Part shown: one piece after another, positions 42,910 through 52,093 of the stretch
Position numbering within the stretch: the stretch's first letter is position 1
Layout of the letters: every line of letters starts with the position of its first letter
NCBI GenBank assembly: GCA_001917815.1
Contig: MNES01000063.1
Location: forward strand, 23,696 to 87,695
Length of the DNA stretch: 64,000 nt
Source: Chloroflexi bacterium 13_1_40CM_65_17
Lineage (GTDB): Bacteria > Chloroflexota > Dormibacteria > Dormibacterales > Dormibacteraceae
Reading direction: 5' to 3'
Made by a program: the position numbers and the translations under genes
The notes under the pieces: generated by a model
Databases searched by the model: none
Told to the model about the DNA's origin: nothing
Seen by the model: only the letters and a program-made list of their open reading frames with translations

Positions 42910-45474
42910 ATGAGCAGAACCATGACCGAGATGCCGAAGTCCTACGACCACAAGGCCACCGAGGCCGGATGGTACGCGCGCTGGGATGAGGCCGGACTCT
43001 TCACGGCCAACGCGAGGAGCCCAAAACCCAAATACACAATCTGCCTGCCTCCTCCGAACATCACCGGCGAGCTTCACATGGGCCATGCGCTCAACCACTC
43101 GCTTCAGGACTTCTGCTCGAGATACAGACGGATGTCCGGGTACGAGGTGCTCTTTCTGCCGGGCATGGACCACGCCGCCATCGCCACTCAGAACGTGATC
43201 GAGAAGCAGCTCGCCGCAGAAGGAATGACGAAGGAGCAGCTCGGCCGCGAGGCGTTCGAGTCTCGCGTCAACGAGTGGTATGTGGAGGTCGGGGACACCA
43301 TCGTGAGGCAGGACCGGATCCTGGGCGCTTCGCTGGATTGGACCCGGCTTCGATTCACGATGGACGAGCGTTACGTGCGATCGGTGATGACCGCATTCGT
43401 CGCTTTCTACGAGCGCGGATGGATCTACCGTGCGCCGCGCATCGTCAACTGGTGCCCACACGACCAATCCGCCATCTCCGACCTCGAGGTGAAGTGGGAA
43501 GAGCATCACGACACGCTTTACTACATCCGCTACCCGATAGAAGGCGGCGGTGAGGTGGTGATCGCGACGGTGCGCCCCGAGACGATGCTCGCCGATACCG
43601 CGGTCGCGGTGAACCCGACGGATCCGCGCTACCGATCGATTGTCGGCAAGACCGCGATCCTTCCGCTGGTCGGAAGAAAGCTGCCGATCGTCGCCGATGA
43701 GGCTGTCGAGAAGGACTTCGGCACCGGAGCGCTCAAGGTCACGCCCGGTCATGACCAGATGGACTACGAAATCGGGCAGCGGCATCACCTCGAGATCGTC
43801 AACGGCATGCATCCCGACGGGCGGATGAACGTGCCCGGGCTGCCGTACGACGGTCTGCCCGCGCTCGAGGCGCGACAGCTCGTCGTTCGCGACCTCAAGT
43901 CGCAGGGATACGTGGTCAAGGAAGAGCCGTACACACACGAGGTCGGCCACTGCGACCGCTGCGACGCGATCATCGAGCCCCTGATCAGCGAGCAGTGGTG
44001 GCTGCGGATGGACAAGATGCGCGACAAGGCGCTCGGCGCCTCGGCCGAGGGCAAGGTGCGATGGCATCCGGAGCGCTACGAGCGGACTTACCTCGATTGG
44101 CTGCACGGCCTACGCGATTGGAACATCGGCCGCCAGCTCTGGCTGGGCCACCGGGTGCCCGTCTACAACTGTGAGAACGGGCATCGGACCGTGGCGGTCG
44201 AGCGTCCCGCTGAATGCACGGAATGCGGGAGCCGTCAGCTCACGCAGGACCCGGACGTGCTTGACACGTGGTTCTCGTCTGCGCTCTGGCCGTTCGCAAC
44301 ACTCGGTTGGCCCGACGAGACCGAGGACCTTCGCGCCTTCTATCCGAATGACATGAACAGCACGGCACGGGAGATCATCAATCTCTGGGTGAGCCGGATG
44401 ATCATGACCGGCCTCGAGTTCATGGGCGAGGTGCCGTTCTCGGATGTGGCAATCCATTGCCAGGTCCAGGCGGCAGACGGGCGGCGGATGTCGAAATCGC
44501 TAGGGACCGGACTCGATCCGCGCCGCCTGATCACCAAGTACGGGGCAGACGCAGTTCGCGCGTGGGCGGCATCGGTTGCGATGTCGAGCCAAGATGTCCG
44601 CTTCGACGAGAGCCGGGTCGAGGGTTATCGCCGTTTCTGCAACAAGCTGTGGAACGCGGAACGGTTGGTGTTGGGGAACATCGGCGACGGCGCGGTCCCG
44701 GCAATTCCCGAAGCCGATGAGCTGGAGCTCATCGAGGACCGCTGGATCCTGTCTCGGCTTGCCTCAGCGCAGCGCGAGGTCACAGACGGCATCGAGGGTT
44801 TCGAATTTCAGGATTCGATCAACGCCGCTTATGGCTGTACATGGAACGAGTTGTGCGATTGGTGGCTCGAGGCGGCGAAGGACCGGCTGAAAGATGGCGA
44901 TAAGACGGCGCAGGCGGTCGCCATCTTCTGCCTGGACAACCTGCTCCGGCTACTGCACCCATTCATGCCATTCGTCACAGAGGACCTCTGGTCCCGATTG
45001 CCGGGCGAGCGCGACTTCATCATGCGCGCGCAGTGGCCTGAGGACCTACACCGTTACGTCGACGGCCAGGCCGAGGTCGAATTCGAGCGATTGATGGACA
45101 CCGTCAACGAAATTCGCTCATATCGCAAGACGATTGCGGGCGCACCGGCCAAGGGAGGAGCGGTGAAGCTGTTCGAGCCCGCGCCACCTGACTGGGTTCG
45201 AGCGCTCACGCTGCTGGGCAGCGTTGCGGCGGTCGATGAGCTGCCGCCGGGAAAATCATTCGGTCTCAGCGCGGGCAGCATAGTGTTCCCGGCAATCGCG
45301 GCAGCGGATCCCATGATCGCCGCGAAGAAAAAGGCCGAACTGCAGAAGGAGCTGGATCGCGTGCAAGCCAAGCTGGACAATCCTGAATTCCGAGCGAAAG
45401 CCCCGGAGTCGGTGATCGCCGAACAGCAATCGAGGGCCGACGAGCTGAGAGCCGCAATCGACCGCCTCGAATAG
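42910..45474 (+). CDS. valS: Valyl-tRNA synthetase
   Basis: An 854-aa class Ia synthetase. Catalytic signatures: PPPNITGELHMGHAL (HIGH region) and RRMSKSLGTG (KMSKS); the editing domain lies between (VRPETMLADTAVAVNP, GTGALKVTPGHDQMDY), followed by the anticodon-binding helical domain and a C-terminal coiled coil (KKKAELQKELDRVQAKLDN) typical of ValRS that contacts the tRNA corner. A CxxC pair (CDRCD) and another (CTEC) may bind zinc. No Shine-Dalgarno is seen before ATG 42910. Confidence 0.97.
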   Translation: MSRTMTEMPKSYDHKATEAGWYARWDEAGLFTANARSPKPKYTICLPPPNITGELHMGHALNHSLQDFCSRYRRMSGYEVLFLPGMDHAAIATQNVIEKQLAAEGMTKEQLGREAFESRVNEWYVEVGDTIVRQDRILGASLDWTRLRFTMDERYVRSVMTAFVAFYERGWIYRAPRIVNWCPHDQSAISDLEVKWEEHHDTLYYIRYPIEGGGEVVIATVRPETMLADTAVAVNPTDPRYRSIVGKTAILPLVGRKLPIVADEAVEKDFGTGALKVTPGHDQMDYEIGQRHHLEIVNGMHPDGRMNVPGLPYDGLPALEARQLVVRDLKSQGYVVKEEPYTHEVGHCDRCDAIIEPLISEQWWLRMDKMRDKALGASAEGKVRWHPERYERTYLDWLHGLRDWNIGRQLWLGHRVPVYNCENGHRTVAVERPAECTECGSRQLTQDPDVLDTWFSSALWPFATLGWPDETEDLRAFYPNDMNSTAREIINLWVSRMIMTGLEFMGEVPFSDVAIHCQVQAADGRRMSKSLGTGLDPRRLITKYGADAVRAWAASVAMSSQDVRFDESRVEGYRRFCNKLWNAERLVLGNIGDGAVPAIPEADELELIEDRWILSRLASAQREVTDGIEGFEFQDSINAAYGCTWNELCDWWLEAAKDRLKDGDKTAQAVAIFCLDNLLRLLHPFMPFVTEDLWSRLPGERDFIMRAQWPEDLHRYVDGQAEVEFERLMDTVNEIRSYRKTIAGAPAKGGAVKLFEPAPPDWVRALTLLGSVAAVDELPPGKSFGLSAGSIVFPAIAAADPMIAAKKKAELQKELDRVQAKLDNPEFRAKAPESVIAEQQSRADELRAAIDRLE

Positions 45475-45480
45475 AGCCTT

Positions 45481-45486
45481 TACGCT
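45481..45486 (+). promoter_or_regulatory. -10-like TACGCT, leaderless start
   Basis: TACGCT, 9 nt, ATG 45496. The valS stop is only a few bases upstream. Confidence 0.4.
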
Positions 45487-45495
45487 AGCGGGCGC

Positions 45496-47148
45496 ATGCC
45501 CGCGATCGCCCTACTTGCGCCCGTCGCCCTCCTGCTTGCGACCGCGGGTGCGGTCGCGATTTGCGGATCCGCCGGTTGGAAAGTCGACCGGATCGTGCTC
45601 GGGGTAGGATCGCTCGGCGCGATCCTCGTGATCGTCGGCCTGTGGGCGCCGGTCCGATCCTCGCAGGAGCTGAACCTCGGCCAGCTCGGCTTCGGCGCGT
45701 CGTTCGACCTGCGGCTCGACGCCGTGAGCTTCGTCTTCTCGCTCATGGTCCTCGTTCCCGCCTCGATCCTGCTAGCTCTGCAGCCACGCCCGTGGCAGGA
45801 GACCACGGTTGCGGTACTCGGCGTGGCCGCATCGGTGCTGGCGGTGGAGTCGGGCGGAGTCCTGCTGACGGCGCTGGCGGGCGGTGCCGCCGCCACGCTT
45901 GCCGTCGTGCAGCTCGACGTCGAAGACCCCCGAGCGCCTAGACCGGCATGGGGCGTGCTTCTCGCCGCGTGGCTGGCTTTGAGCTGGGTCGGAGCGCTCC
46001 TCCAGGTGCGCAGCGGGACCGCCGTGTACGCGGCTGTGCCGGTCTCGGCTCTGACCGTGCCCGTTTTTGTCCTGATGGCAGCGTCGGCGCTGATCGCCTC
46101 GGGGCTGTTCCCGTGGCGGGGATGGGCTTCCCAGCTGTGGGGCCGGCCCGCCCTGCGTGCGGCCGGGATGACCGTCGCGACCCTGTACCCGCTGGGCTTC
46201 TACCTCCTGGTGCGCGCGTACGAAATCGGCGACGGCCGCTATCCCCACTTCTCGCTGAACGCGATCCTCGCTGCGATTGGGGTGGCGGTCGCGTTCGGAG
46301 CCGCCGCTCGCGCTCAGGCCGCAGCCACCCGCCGCGAGTATCTCGGCGAGGTCATTCCCGGCCTGGGCGGCTTTGCGCTTATGGGGATCGCTCTCGGCAC
46401 CCCGCTCGGCCTGGCCGCCGGTCTGGCGACGCTGGCCGTCGCCGCGGTTGTGGCCGCATGCCTTCCCCTCCTGCCCGATCGCGCCGGTGCCGCGTCGCTG
46501 GTGGCTATCACGGCGGCCGCGGGCTTACCGCCGGCCCTCGCCTTCGGCGTCCGAGTGCTCGACCTGGAGGCGACCTTTGAGGCCGGCAATCTGCTCGGAA
46601 TCATCGGCATCGCGGGGGCGGCGACGTGGATGGTTTCGATCATCGCGGCGGCGCGGGCCATCGGTCTGCCCGCCGGCCGAGGCCACCCGGCAAGCGAGAC
46701 CAAACCCGCAGCCGCCATGGGGCTGGCGGCCGCCACCGTTCTTGCCGGTCCCGCGCTCGGTGTCGTCCTCACTACCCTTGCGCTTCCTGTCCAGGGCGAG
46801 GTGATGCCCGCCTCCGCAGGGGTGCCGATCGGGGGCTTGACATCGGTCGTGACAGTCTCGACCGTGCTGCCTGCCTTGACCCTGCTCGCCCCCGTCCTTG
46901 TGCTGGCGCTCGTGGTCTACATGGCCGCCGGGCCGGCGCCGGTGCGCGCGCAGCCGCGTCCCGCGCTGTTTGCGTTACCGGCGGCACAACAGCTCGGTCG
47001 CCTGCGGGATCAGGTACGCAGCTTTACCGTCCCCGACCAGTACCGATTCCTCGTCGACCTGCGGGCGCTCGAGGCCGCGGCCACCAGAGGTGGGCCGCTG
47101 CTGTGGCTGGCGGCGCTCGTCGCCCTGGCGTTCGCGGTCACCCGCTGA
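45496..47148 (+). CDS. NuoL/NuoM-like membrane protein lacking proton-channel residues
   Basis: A 550-aa protein with about 14 TM segments. Similarity to the NuoL/M/N (Mrp antiporter) family is by pattern: FDLRLDAVSFVFSLMVLVPA near the N-terminus, SALIASGLFPWRGWASQLWG where the family has AKSAQFPLHVWLPDA, LYPLGFYLLVRAY where it has MVKAGVYLLARL, RREYLGEVIPGLGGFALMGI for RLLAYSSISHLGYI, and AGLPPALAFGVRV for GLPPLAGFWSKD. At each place where the family carries the channel Lys, this protein has another residue (Ala, Tyr, Arg), and the TM5 Glu is not found. So it probably does not pump by the known route. First of four overlapping membrane genes. Confidence 0.65.
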   Translation: MPAIALLAPVALLLATAGAVAICGSAGWKVDRIVLGVGSLGAILVIVGLWAPVRSSQELNLGQLGFGASFDLRLDAVSFVFSLMVLVPASILLALQPRPWQETTVAVLGVAASVLAVESGGVLLTALAGGAAATLAVVQLDVEDPRAPRPAWGVLLAAWLALSWVGALLQVRSGTAVYAAVPVSALTVPVFVLMAASALIASGLFPWRGWASQLWGRPALRAAGMTVATLYPLGFYLLVRAYEIGDGRYPHFSLNAILAAIGVAVAFGAAARAQAAATRREYLGEVIPGLGGFALMGIALGTPLGLAAGLATLAVAAVVAACLPLLPDRAGAASLVAITAAAGLPPALAFGVRVLDLEATFEAGNLLGIIGIAGAATWMVSIIAAARAIGLPAGRGHPASETKPAAAMGLAAATVLAGPALGVVLTTLALPVQGEVMPASAGVPIGGLTSVVTVSTVLPALTLLAPVLVLALVVYMAAGPAPVRAQPRPALFALPAAQQLGRLRDQVRSFTVPDQYRFLVDLRALEAAATRGGPLLWLAALVALAFAVTR

Positions 47149-47179
47149 TCAACTTGCGGATGCCTGCGACCGACCGCTC

Positions 47180-47719
47180 GTGACCGGCGCCGCGGGCTTT
47201 GCCGCCTGGGCCGGCGCGGCGATCATCGTCCTGGCGGACGGACGGCGAGGCCTGGCCGTCGGGATCGCACTGGTCGGCGCTGGATTCACCGTTTTGGCCT
47301 GGTTGGCGGGAGATTGGTTCGGGGGCGCGGCCCTGCTCGTGGGCGTCGCCGTCTGCGCGATCCAGCTGCTGCGCACGGGCCGGCAGGAGTGGGGCTTGAT
47401 GCCACCAGGCTCAACGGCGCGGCTGATCCTGGCCGTGGTCGGCGGCATCCTGTCGCTTTGGGTGGCGGCTTCGGTCACCACCGGCGCCGGCGCCCCCCTG
47501 AAGTTTGCATCCGTGACAGTGCTGAGCTTGCTGGCGGCGCGGCTGCTGCAGGCCCAGAAAGCGGTGCAGGTCCTCACCGCCTCCGCCGGCCTCGCCATCG
47601 CACTGGCCGGAGCATCTGCCCTAGGACGCAGCGTGCCGGGTTTGGTCCCATACCTGGTCGCGGGCGTGATCGCCGCCGGCGTCTCGTTGCTCCCGGTCGC
47701 GGAGTCCCGTGGAGCCTGA
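47180..47719 (+). CDS. Small polytopic membrane protein of Nuo-like cluster
   Basis: A 179-aa protein with five or six TM segments and few charged residues (an RRG turn near residue 22, LLRTGRQEWG near 65, RLLQAQKAVQ near 125). By position it corresponds to the small subunits (NuoJ/K or HyfE) found between large antiporter-like subunits, but no specific motif confirms this. GTG 47180 is the first start after the previous stop; its end overlaps the next GTG by 11 bases. Confidence 0.55.
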   Translation: MTGAAGFAAWAGAAIIVLADGRRGLAVGIALVGAGFTVLAWLAGDWFGGAALLVGVAVCAIQLLRTGRQEWGLMPPGSTARLILAVVGGILSLWVAASVTTGAGAPLKFASVTVLSLLAARLLQAQKAVQVLTASAGLAIALAGASALGRSVPGLVPYLVAGVIAAGVSLLPVAESRGA

Positions 47720-48794
47720 GCTCGCCTTCGCCCTACCCGAGGTGACCCTGTATATCTCGGCGATCAGTCGAGCAGCTCTGCTTGCCGCCGCCGGATCGCT
47801 TGCGCTCATCGTCGTCTTCCCTCCACCCAAAGCAGAGCGCGCCACCCTGTTGATGTGGGGCGTGGCCGGGATCGCCGCCATGGCGGCCATCGCGGCTGCG
47901 CCAAGCCTCGACCTGGTCATCCTTCTCACGCTGGCGATCGCCCTGCTGCATTCGGCGCTCGCCGGGCGTCGCTCGCTGGCGGCCCGACTTCGGGCGCCGG
48001 CCCTGGCGGTCGCGCTGCTCGGCCTTGCACTCGTATTCGCGCGTCTGGAAGGCCCACCGATCCTCGCGGCCTTCGCGGCGGTAGGTCTCGTCGCCGGACT
48101 GGCCGCGGCCCTGGGCGTTCTGCCGTACATCCACGAGTTCGACCCCGACGAGGTGACAGCCGCCTCGCCAATCGTTTGGATGGCCTTTCTCGGACCGGTA
48201 CTTGCCATCGCGGTGATAACGCGAGCGCGTGAGCTAATCCCAACCGCCGCTGCCGCCTTCCAGGCGATGCTGATCGGGCTCGGACTGCTGAACATCCTTT
48301 GGGGCGGCCTTGCCTCCTGGCTCACGGAAAAAGGCACATCTGCCTGGCACTACTCGTTCATGGCGGATTGGGGTCTCGTGCTGTGCGCCTTCGGCGTGCT
48401 GGTCGCCGACGGCCAGTCGGCGGCATTGCTGGTGCTCTACACCATCCTGCTGAGCCGTCTGCCGCTATACCTCTGGTCGCGCCAGCCGCTGCGCGACAGG
48501 GTTCAGACCGAAAAACCCATCAACCTCCTGGCCGCGGCGATGCTGGCGGGTTCGGCTCCGTTTGCGGGATTCGCCGCTCGTGTGCTGCTGCTCCGCGGTG
48601 CCACCCAGCTCTATTGGCCACTGGCGCTGGTGATCGCTATCGGCCTCCTCATGTGGCTGCCGCCGTCGCTCCGGCTGGGACGCAGCCTTGGCCTGCCGCG
48701 TGGCCGGCAGGCGGTGGGCGCCGGCATCGCCCTCGCGCTCAGTGTCGCGATCGGACTGTATCCGCAGCCAATTCTTTCTTTGGCCGGACTATGA
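47709..48794 (+). CDS. NuoN-like membrane protein lacking proton-channel residues
   Basis: A 361-aa protein with about ten TM segments, beginning LPEVTLYISAISRAAL, close to the usual NuoN opening LPEIILAXXAL. The central helices read LAAALGVLPYIHEFDPDEV (family: KLAAFPFHLWTPDVYEGAP), VLAIAVITR (family: VPKIAAF) and GSAPFAGFAARVLLL (family: GIPPTAGFIGKWYLF). Again the three Lys positions carry other residues. It is about 100 residues shorter than typical NuoN. GTG start inside the end of the previous gene; ATGA overlap with the next. Confidence 0.62.
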   Translation: MEPELAFALPEVTLYISAISRAALLAAAGSLALIVVFPPPKAERATLLMWGVAGIAAMAAIAAAPSLDLVILLTLAIALLHSALAGRRSLAARLRAPALAVALLGLALVFARLEGPPILAAFAAVGLVAGLAAALGVLPYIHEFDPDEVTAASPIVWMAFLGPVLAIAVITRARELIPTAAAAFQAMLIGLGLLNILWGGLASWLTEKGTSAWHYSFMADWGLVLCAFGVLVADGQSAALLVLYTILLSRLPLYLWSRQPLRDRVQTEKPINLLAAAMLAGSAPFAGFAARVLLLRGATQLYWPLALVIAIGLLMWLPPSLRLGRSLGLPRGRQAVGAGIALALSVAIGLYPQPILSLAGL

Positions 48795-49600
48795 GCAGGA
48801 TCCTCATCCAGCTCGCGACGCATTCGGTGGCGCTGCTGCTGTATCCCGGCCTTGTCACGATCGCTCTGTTCGGCAGCGCGGCCGAAAGCGTATGGGTGCG
48901 CGTCACGGAGCGGCGCTGGGTGCTGCCGGAATTTCCATGGCATCGCCCGTCGGCCGTGCTGACCACGGCAGCCATAGCTTCGATGCTCGCTTGCGTCCAG
49001 CTCGCCGCTCCGTTCAACCCGGTGCCATCGGAGGAGCGCAACCTGATCGTCGCCGCGATCTCGCTTGGAATCATCGTCTGGGCAGAGCTCGCGATTGGCG
49101 CCGAGCTTTTCGGCGAACCAGGCCTGCTCCTGTTGATCCAGTGCTGCTGGTTCGTGGCGGTCCTGGGTCCGGCGGTCGAACCGCAGAGCCTGCGCCCGCA
49201 AGTGCTGGGGGGGGTGTTGGTTCCATCGCTGCTTCCACTCAAGGTCGCGAGCGGAATCCTTTATCTGTTGTGCCTTCCGGCGCTGCTCAAGCTGTGGCCG
49301 GTGCCGGTGCCGGGTGAGAGGCGAGCCACTCGGCGGCTCGACGCGCTGCGTGTGCTCTCGTGGTGGCCATACTGCGGCCTGTTCGCGACGCTCTACTTTC
49401 CGCCGTCGCCGGACGAATTGCTCGGCATCGCGCGATTCATCGGCCTGAGCGTGCTCGTCGCCGCGATCTGCGTGGTCTTGGGTGTGCTCATGAGACGGCG
49501 GGGCGCGGAGCCTGCGCGCGGAATCTATCGAAAGGGCATCGCGCCCTTCGCGGGCCTGGTTCTGGTGCTGGTGGTAGGGACTTCACTGCTTCTTCGCTGA
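48791..49600 (+). CDS. NuoH/HyfC-like membrane protein
   Basis: A 269-aa protein with about seven TM segments. The first helix and loop, LLLYPGLVTIALFGSAAESV followed by a basic stretch, resemble the YPGL...E...R start of NuoH/HyfC, and the C-terminal RRLDALRVLSWWPYCGLFA recalls the R-DQL-W-P pattern before the last NuoH helices. The acidic cytoplasmic loop that forms the quinone channel in NuoH is not seen. Similarity is weaker than for the two antiporter-like subunits. Last gene of the cluster. Confidence 0.5.
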   Translation: MSRILIQLATHSVALLLYPGLVTIALFGSAAESVWVRVTERRWVLPEFPWHRPSAVLTTAAIASMLACVQLAAPFNPVPSEERNLIVAAISLGIIVWAELAIGAELFGEPGLLLLIQCCWFVAVLGPAVEPQSLRPQVLGGVLVPSLLPLKVASGILYLLCLPALLKLWPVPVPGERRATRRLDALRVLSWWPYCGLFATLYFPPSPDELLGIARFIGLSVLVAAICVVLGVLMRRRGAEPARGIYRKGIAPFAGLVLVLVVGTSLLLR

Positions 49601-49644
49601 TCAGGGGTACTAACACACTAGGTATGGTGTAAAGCTGTAGAAAG

Positions 49645-49665
49645 CACCCCTACGGGGTGTATGAT
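49645..49665 (+). promoter_or_regulatory. mreB promoter with inverted repeat
   Basis: TATGAT (49660-49665) is a good -10, 52 nt before mreB. Directly upstream, CACCCC-TAC-GGGGTG (49645-49659) fills most of the spacer, so a dimeric regulator or a hairpin could act here. The rest of the 117-base gap shows nothing further. Confidence 0.4.
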
Positions 49666-49717
49666 CCGGGGCGTCCCGCGCTTTGGCTAACCTCTTGCAT
49701 GCGTTCCTGCTACAGCC

Positions 49718-50776
49718 ATGAGCTTGCTGACCTCTGTGTTGGGGATCTGGTCGGCCGACATCGGCATCGACCTCGGGACCGCCAACACCCTGGTGCATGT
49801 CCGCGGACGGGGCATCGTCGTCAACGAGCCTTCGGTGGTGGCGGTGAGCACGCTCACCGGCCAGGTCCTCAGCGTCGGCACCGAGGCGCGCCGAATGCTC
49901 GGGCGGACGCCGGCGGACATCGTTGCGATGCGCCCCCTCCGCGACGGTGTGATCGCGGACTTCGAGCACACCGAGCAGATGATCAGGCACTTCATCGCGC
50001 GGGCACACAACCGCGCGTGGCACATCAGCCACCCTCGAATCGTGATCGGGATTCCATCCGGAGTCACCGAGGTCGAAAAACGCGCCGTCACCGACGCGGC
50101 AACGATGGCGGGGGCGCGCGAAGCGCATCTGATCGAGGAGCCGATGGCGGCTGCAATCGGCTCCGGGCTCCCGATCCAGTCCGCCGCCGGGTCGATGGTC
50201 GTCGACATCGGTGGCGGCACCACCGAGGTTGCGGTCATCTCGCTAGGCGGAATCGTGGCGGCGACCTCGGCGCGGGTGGGCGGCGACGAGATGGACGAGG
50301 CGATCGTCCAATACGTGCGCCGCAACATGGGCCTGCTGATCGGCGAGCGCACCGCCGAAGACATCAAGATCGCCATGGGCTCCGCTTTTCCGATGGCCGA
50401 CGAGCGATCGTTCCTCGTTCGCGGTCGCGACCTCATCACCGGCCTGCCGAAGACCGTGGAGATGACCACCGCCCACGTACGCGAGGCGTTGAGCGGTGTG
50501 CTCATCGACATCGTGCGCGCCGTCCGCTCGACGCTCGACACGACCCCCGCAGAGCTGGTCGAGGACATCATCGAGCGCGGCATGGTTGCCTGCGGCGGAG
50601 GTGCGTTGCTCGCCGGCCTGGACCAGCTCCTCGCGCACGAAACCCTGATGCCGGTCCGCGTTGCCGAGGACCCGCTGACCTGCGTGGTCCGCGGCACCGG
50701 AATCGTCCTCGACGAGATCGACACGCTGAACCGGGTGCTCCTGCGCACGCGGCGCGCGCGAGCACTTCGTTCCTAG
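49718..50776 (+). CDS. mreB: Rod shape-determining protein MreB
   Basis: A 352-aa bacterial actin. Phosphate 1 loop DIGIDLGTANTLVHVRG, phosphate 2 MVVDIGGGTTEVAVISLGG, adenosine motif near the C-terminus (GMVACGGGALLAGLDQLL). It forms membrane-bound filaments that guide lateral wall synthesis. The short N-terminal segment MSLLTSVLGIW is amphipathic/hydrophobic as in membrane-binding MreB. First gene of mreBCD-mrdA-rodA. Confidence 0.97.
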   Translation: MSLLTSVLGIWSADIGIDLGTANTLVHVRGRGIVVNEPSVVAVSTLTGQVLSVGTEARRMLGRTPADIVAMRPLRDGVIADFEHTEQMIRHFIARAHNRAWHISHPRIVIGIPSGVTEVEKRAVTDAATMAGAREAHLIEEPMAAAIGSGLPIQSAAGSMVVDIGGGTTEVAVISLGGIVAATSARVGGDEMDEAIVQYVRRNMGLLIGERTAEDIKIAMGSAFPMADERSFLVRGRDLITGLPKTVEMTTAHVREALSGVLIDIVRAVRSTLDTTPAELVEDIIERGMVACGGGALLAGLDQLLAHETLMPVRVAEDPLTCVVRGTGIVLDEIDTLNRVLLRTRRARALRS

Positions 50777-50780
50777 GCCG

Positions 50781-51596
50781 ATGTATGGGAGGGCCCGGCC
50801 GCGGTCGACGGGTCGATTCCTGGCGCTCGCCGCGGCGATGCTTGCCCTCGCGGTGCTGTCTCAGCAGTCATGGGCGGAGGGTGTCCGCGGCTCCGCGAAA
50901 AGCGCTCTGGCGCCATTGGAGGCTCAGATGATGTCGGTCGCCTCCGCGGTCGAGCACGCAACAGCGATCTTCGGCGACATCGCAAGCCTGCGTGCGCAAA
51001 GCCGGCGCTTGAATGCTGAGAACCAGGACCTCAAGCGCCAGGTAGCCGAGCTGAATGCGGCCGCGCTCGACAACAAGGAGCTGCGGCAGGCGCTGGACTT
51101 CCAGCGCGCATTCGGTCATAAAACCGCGGTCGCCGAGGTCGTCGGTCGCGGCCCCGACGCGTTCAGCCGCACGCTCCAGATCGACCGCGGAACGAATGAT
51201 GGAGTGCGCGCTGGAATGATCGTCGTCAGCGGGGCGGGCCTGGTCGGGCGCGTGCGCGAGACGGGACCTCACGGCGCCATTGTGCAGACGCTCGCCGACC
51301 CGCAGAGCCGCGCCAATGTCTACCTGTCTGGATCCGGGCTGCAGGGGACGATCATCGGCGGCCCGGCGGCGCTACAGCTGCAGCTCGAGCACCGCCTTGG
51401 TGCAACCGCGTCCAAGGGCGAGTGGGCAATCACCAGCGGCATCGGCGGCGGTTATCCCCGTGGTCTGGTGGTCGGCGATGTCACCAGCGTCATACACAGC
51501 GATGCCGCTACCGTCGATACGGCCCTCGTCGATTGGGTCAACGATCCCGCGGCCATGAGCCTCGTCATCGTGGTCATGGATTTCACGCCTGCATGA
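50781..51596 (+). CDS. mreC: Rod shape-determining protein MreC
   Basis: A 271-aa MreC: one N-terminal TM helix (about residues 12-30), a coiled coil (LRAQSRRLNAENQDLKRQVA) and two periplasmic beta-barrels with VVGRGPDAFSRTLQIDRGTN, GLVGRVRETGPHGAIVQTL and the closing GLVVGDVT. It links MreB and PBP2. The ATG follows mreB by 4 bases. Confidence 0.95.
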   Translation: MYGRARPRSTGRFLALAAAMLALAVLSQQSWAEGVRGSAKSALAPLEAQMMSVASAVEHATAIFGDIASLRAQSRRLNAENQDLKRQVAELNAAALDNKELRQALDFQRAFGHKTAVAEVVGRGPDAFSRTLQIDRGTNDGVRAGMIVVSGAGLVGRVRETGPHGAIVQTLADPQSRANVYLSGSGLQGTIIGGPAALQLQLEHRLGATASKGEWAITSGIGGGYPRGLVVGDVTSVIHSDAATVDTALVDWVNDPAAMSLVIVVMDFTPA

Positions 51597-52093
51597 AGGC
51601 AGTGGCCGGCCTGCTCTTCTTGCTGGCGGCGGCGCTGGTCCAGGTCACGTGGGCCTCGCGGCTCGAGGTCGCGGGGGCGTTTCCGAACGTGGTTCTCATC
51701 GCAATCATCGGGTTTACGTGGTCTCAAGGCGTGCGCGCCGGGCTGCTCTGGGCGTGCGTCGGGGGTCTCCTGCTCGACCTCAACGCCCCGGGTCCGCTGG
51801 GCCCGCACGCGCTGGCCCTCCTCGTGAGCGCCTACGTGACCGGCTTCTGGGCCCGCAACCTCGACCGAGAGAGCCCATTGCACCCCGCCGGCGCTGCCGC
51901 GGCCGGCACCGTGCTGTATTCGCTCGTGCTGATCGGCGCTGACACTGTCCTGGGCCTACCCATTCCTGCTTTTCGGACCGCGCTGCAGCTGGTGATTGCG
52001 GCGTCCGTTTACAACGCAGCAGTGATGCCGCTCGCGCTGCTCGCGTTGCGGCGCGTGACCGTCGGTCTTCGCTGGGAGCCGTCGGCCACTTGA
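51593..52093 (+). CDS. mreD: Rod shape-determining protein MreD
   Basis: A 166-aa membrane protein with five or six TM segments. The family pattern is seen in FPNVVLIAIIGFTWSQGVRAG and the following LLLDLNAPGPLGPHAL. ATGA overlap with mreC, and its TGA overlaps the TTG of mrdA. Confidence 0.92.
   Translation: MKAVAGLLFLLAAALVQVTWASRLEVAGAFPNVVLIAIIGFTWSQGVRAGLLWACVGGLLLDLNAPGPLGPHALALLVSAYVTGFWARNLDRESPLHPAGAAAAGTVLYSLVLIGADTVLGLPIPAFRTALQLVIAASVYNAAVMPLALLALRRVTVGLRWEPSAT

Noticed and set aside
42736-44106. Long open frame on the minus strand opposite valS
   Set aside because: It mirrors the codon periodicity of valS, has no recognisable motif, and valS is complete and well conserved here. 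Similar shadows opposite E2 (17963-19267), E1 (19600-20799) and rodA (53955-55244) were dropped for the same reason.
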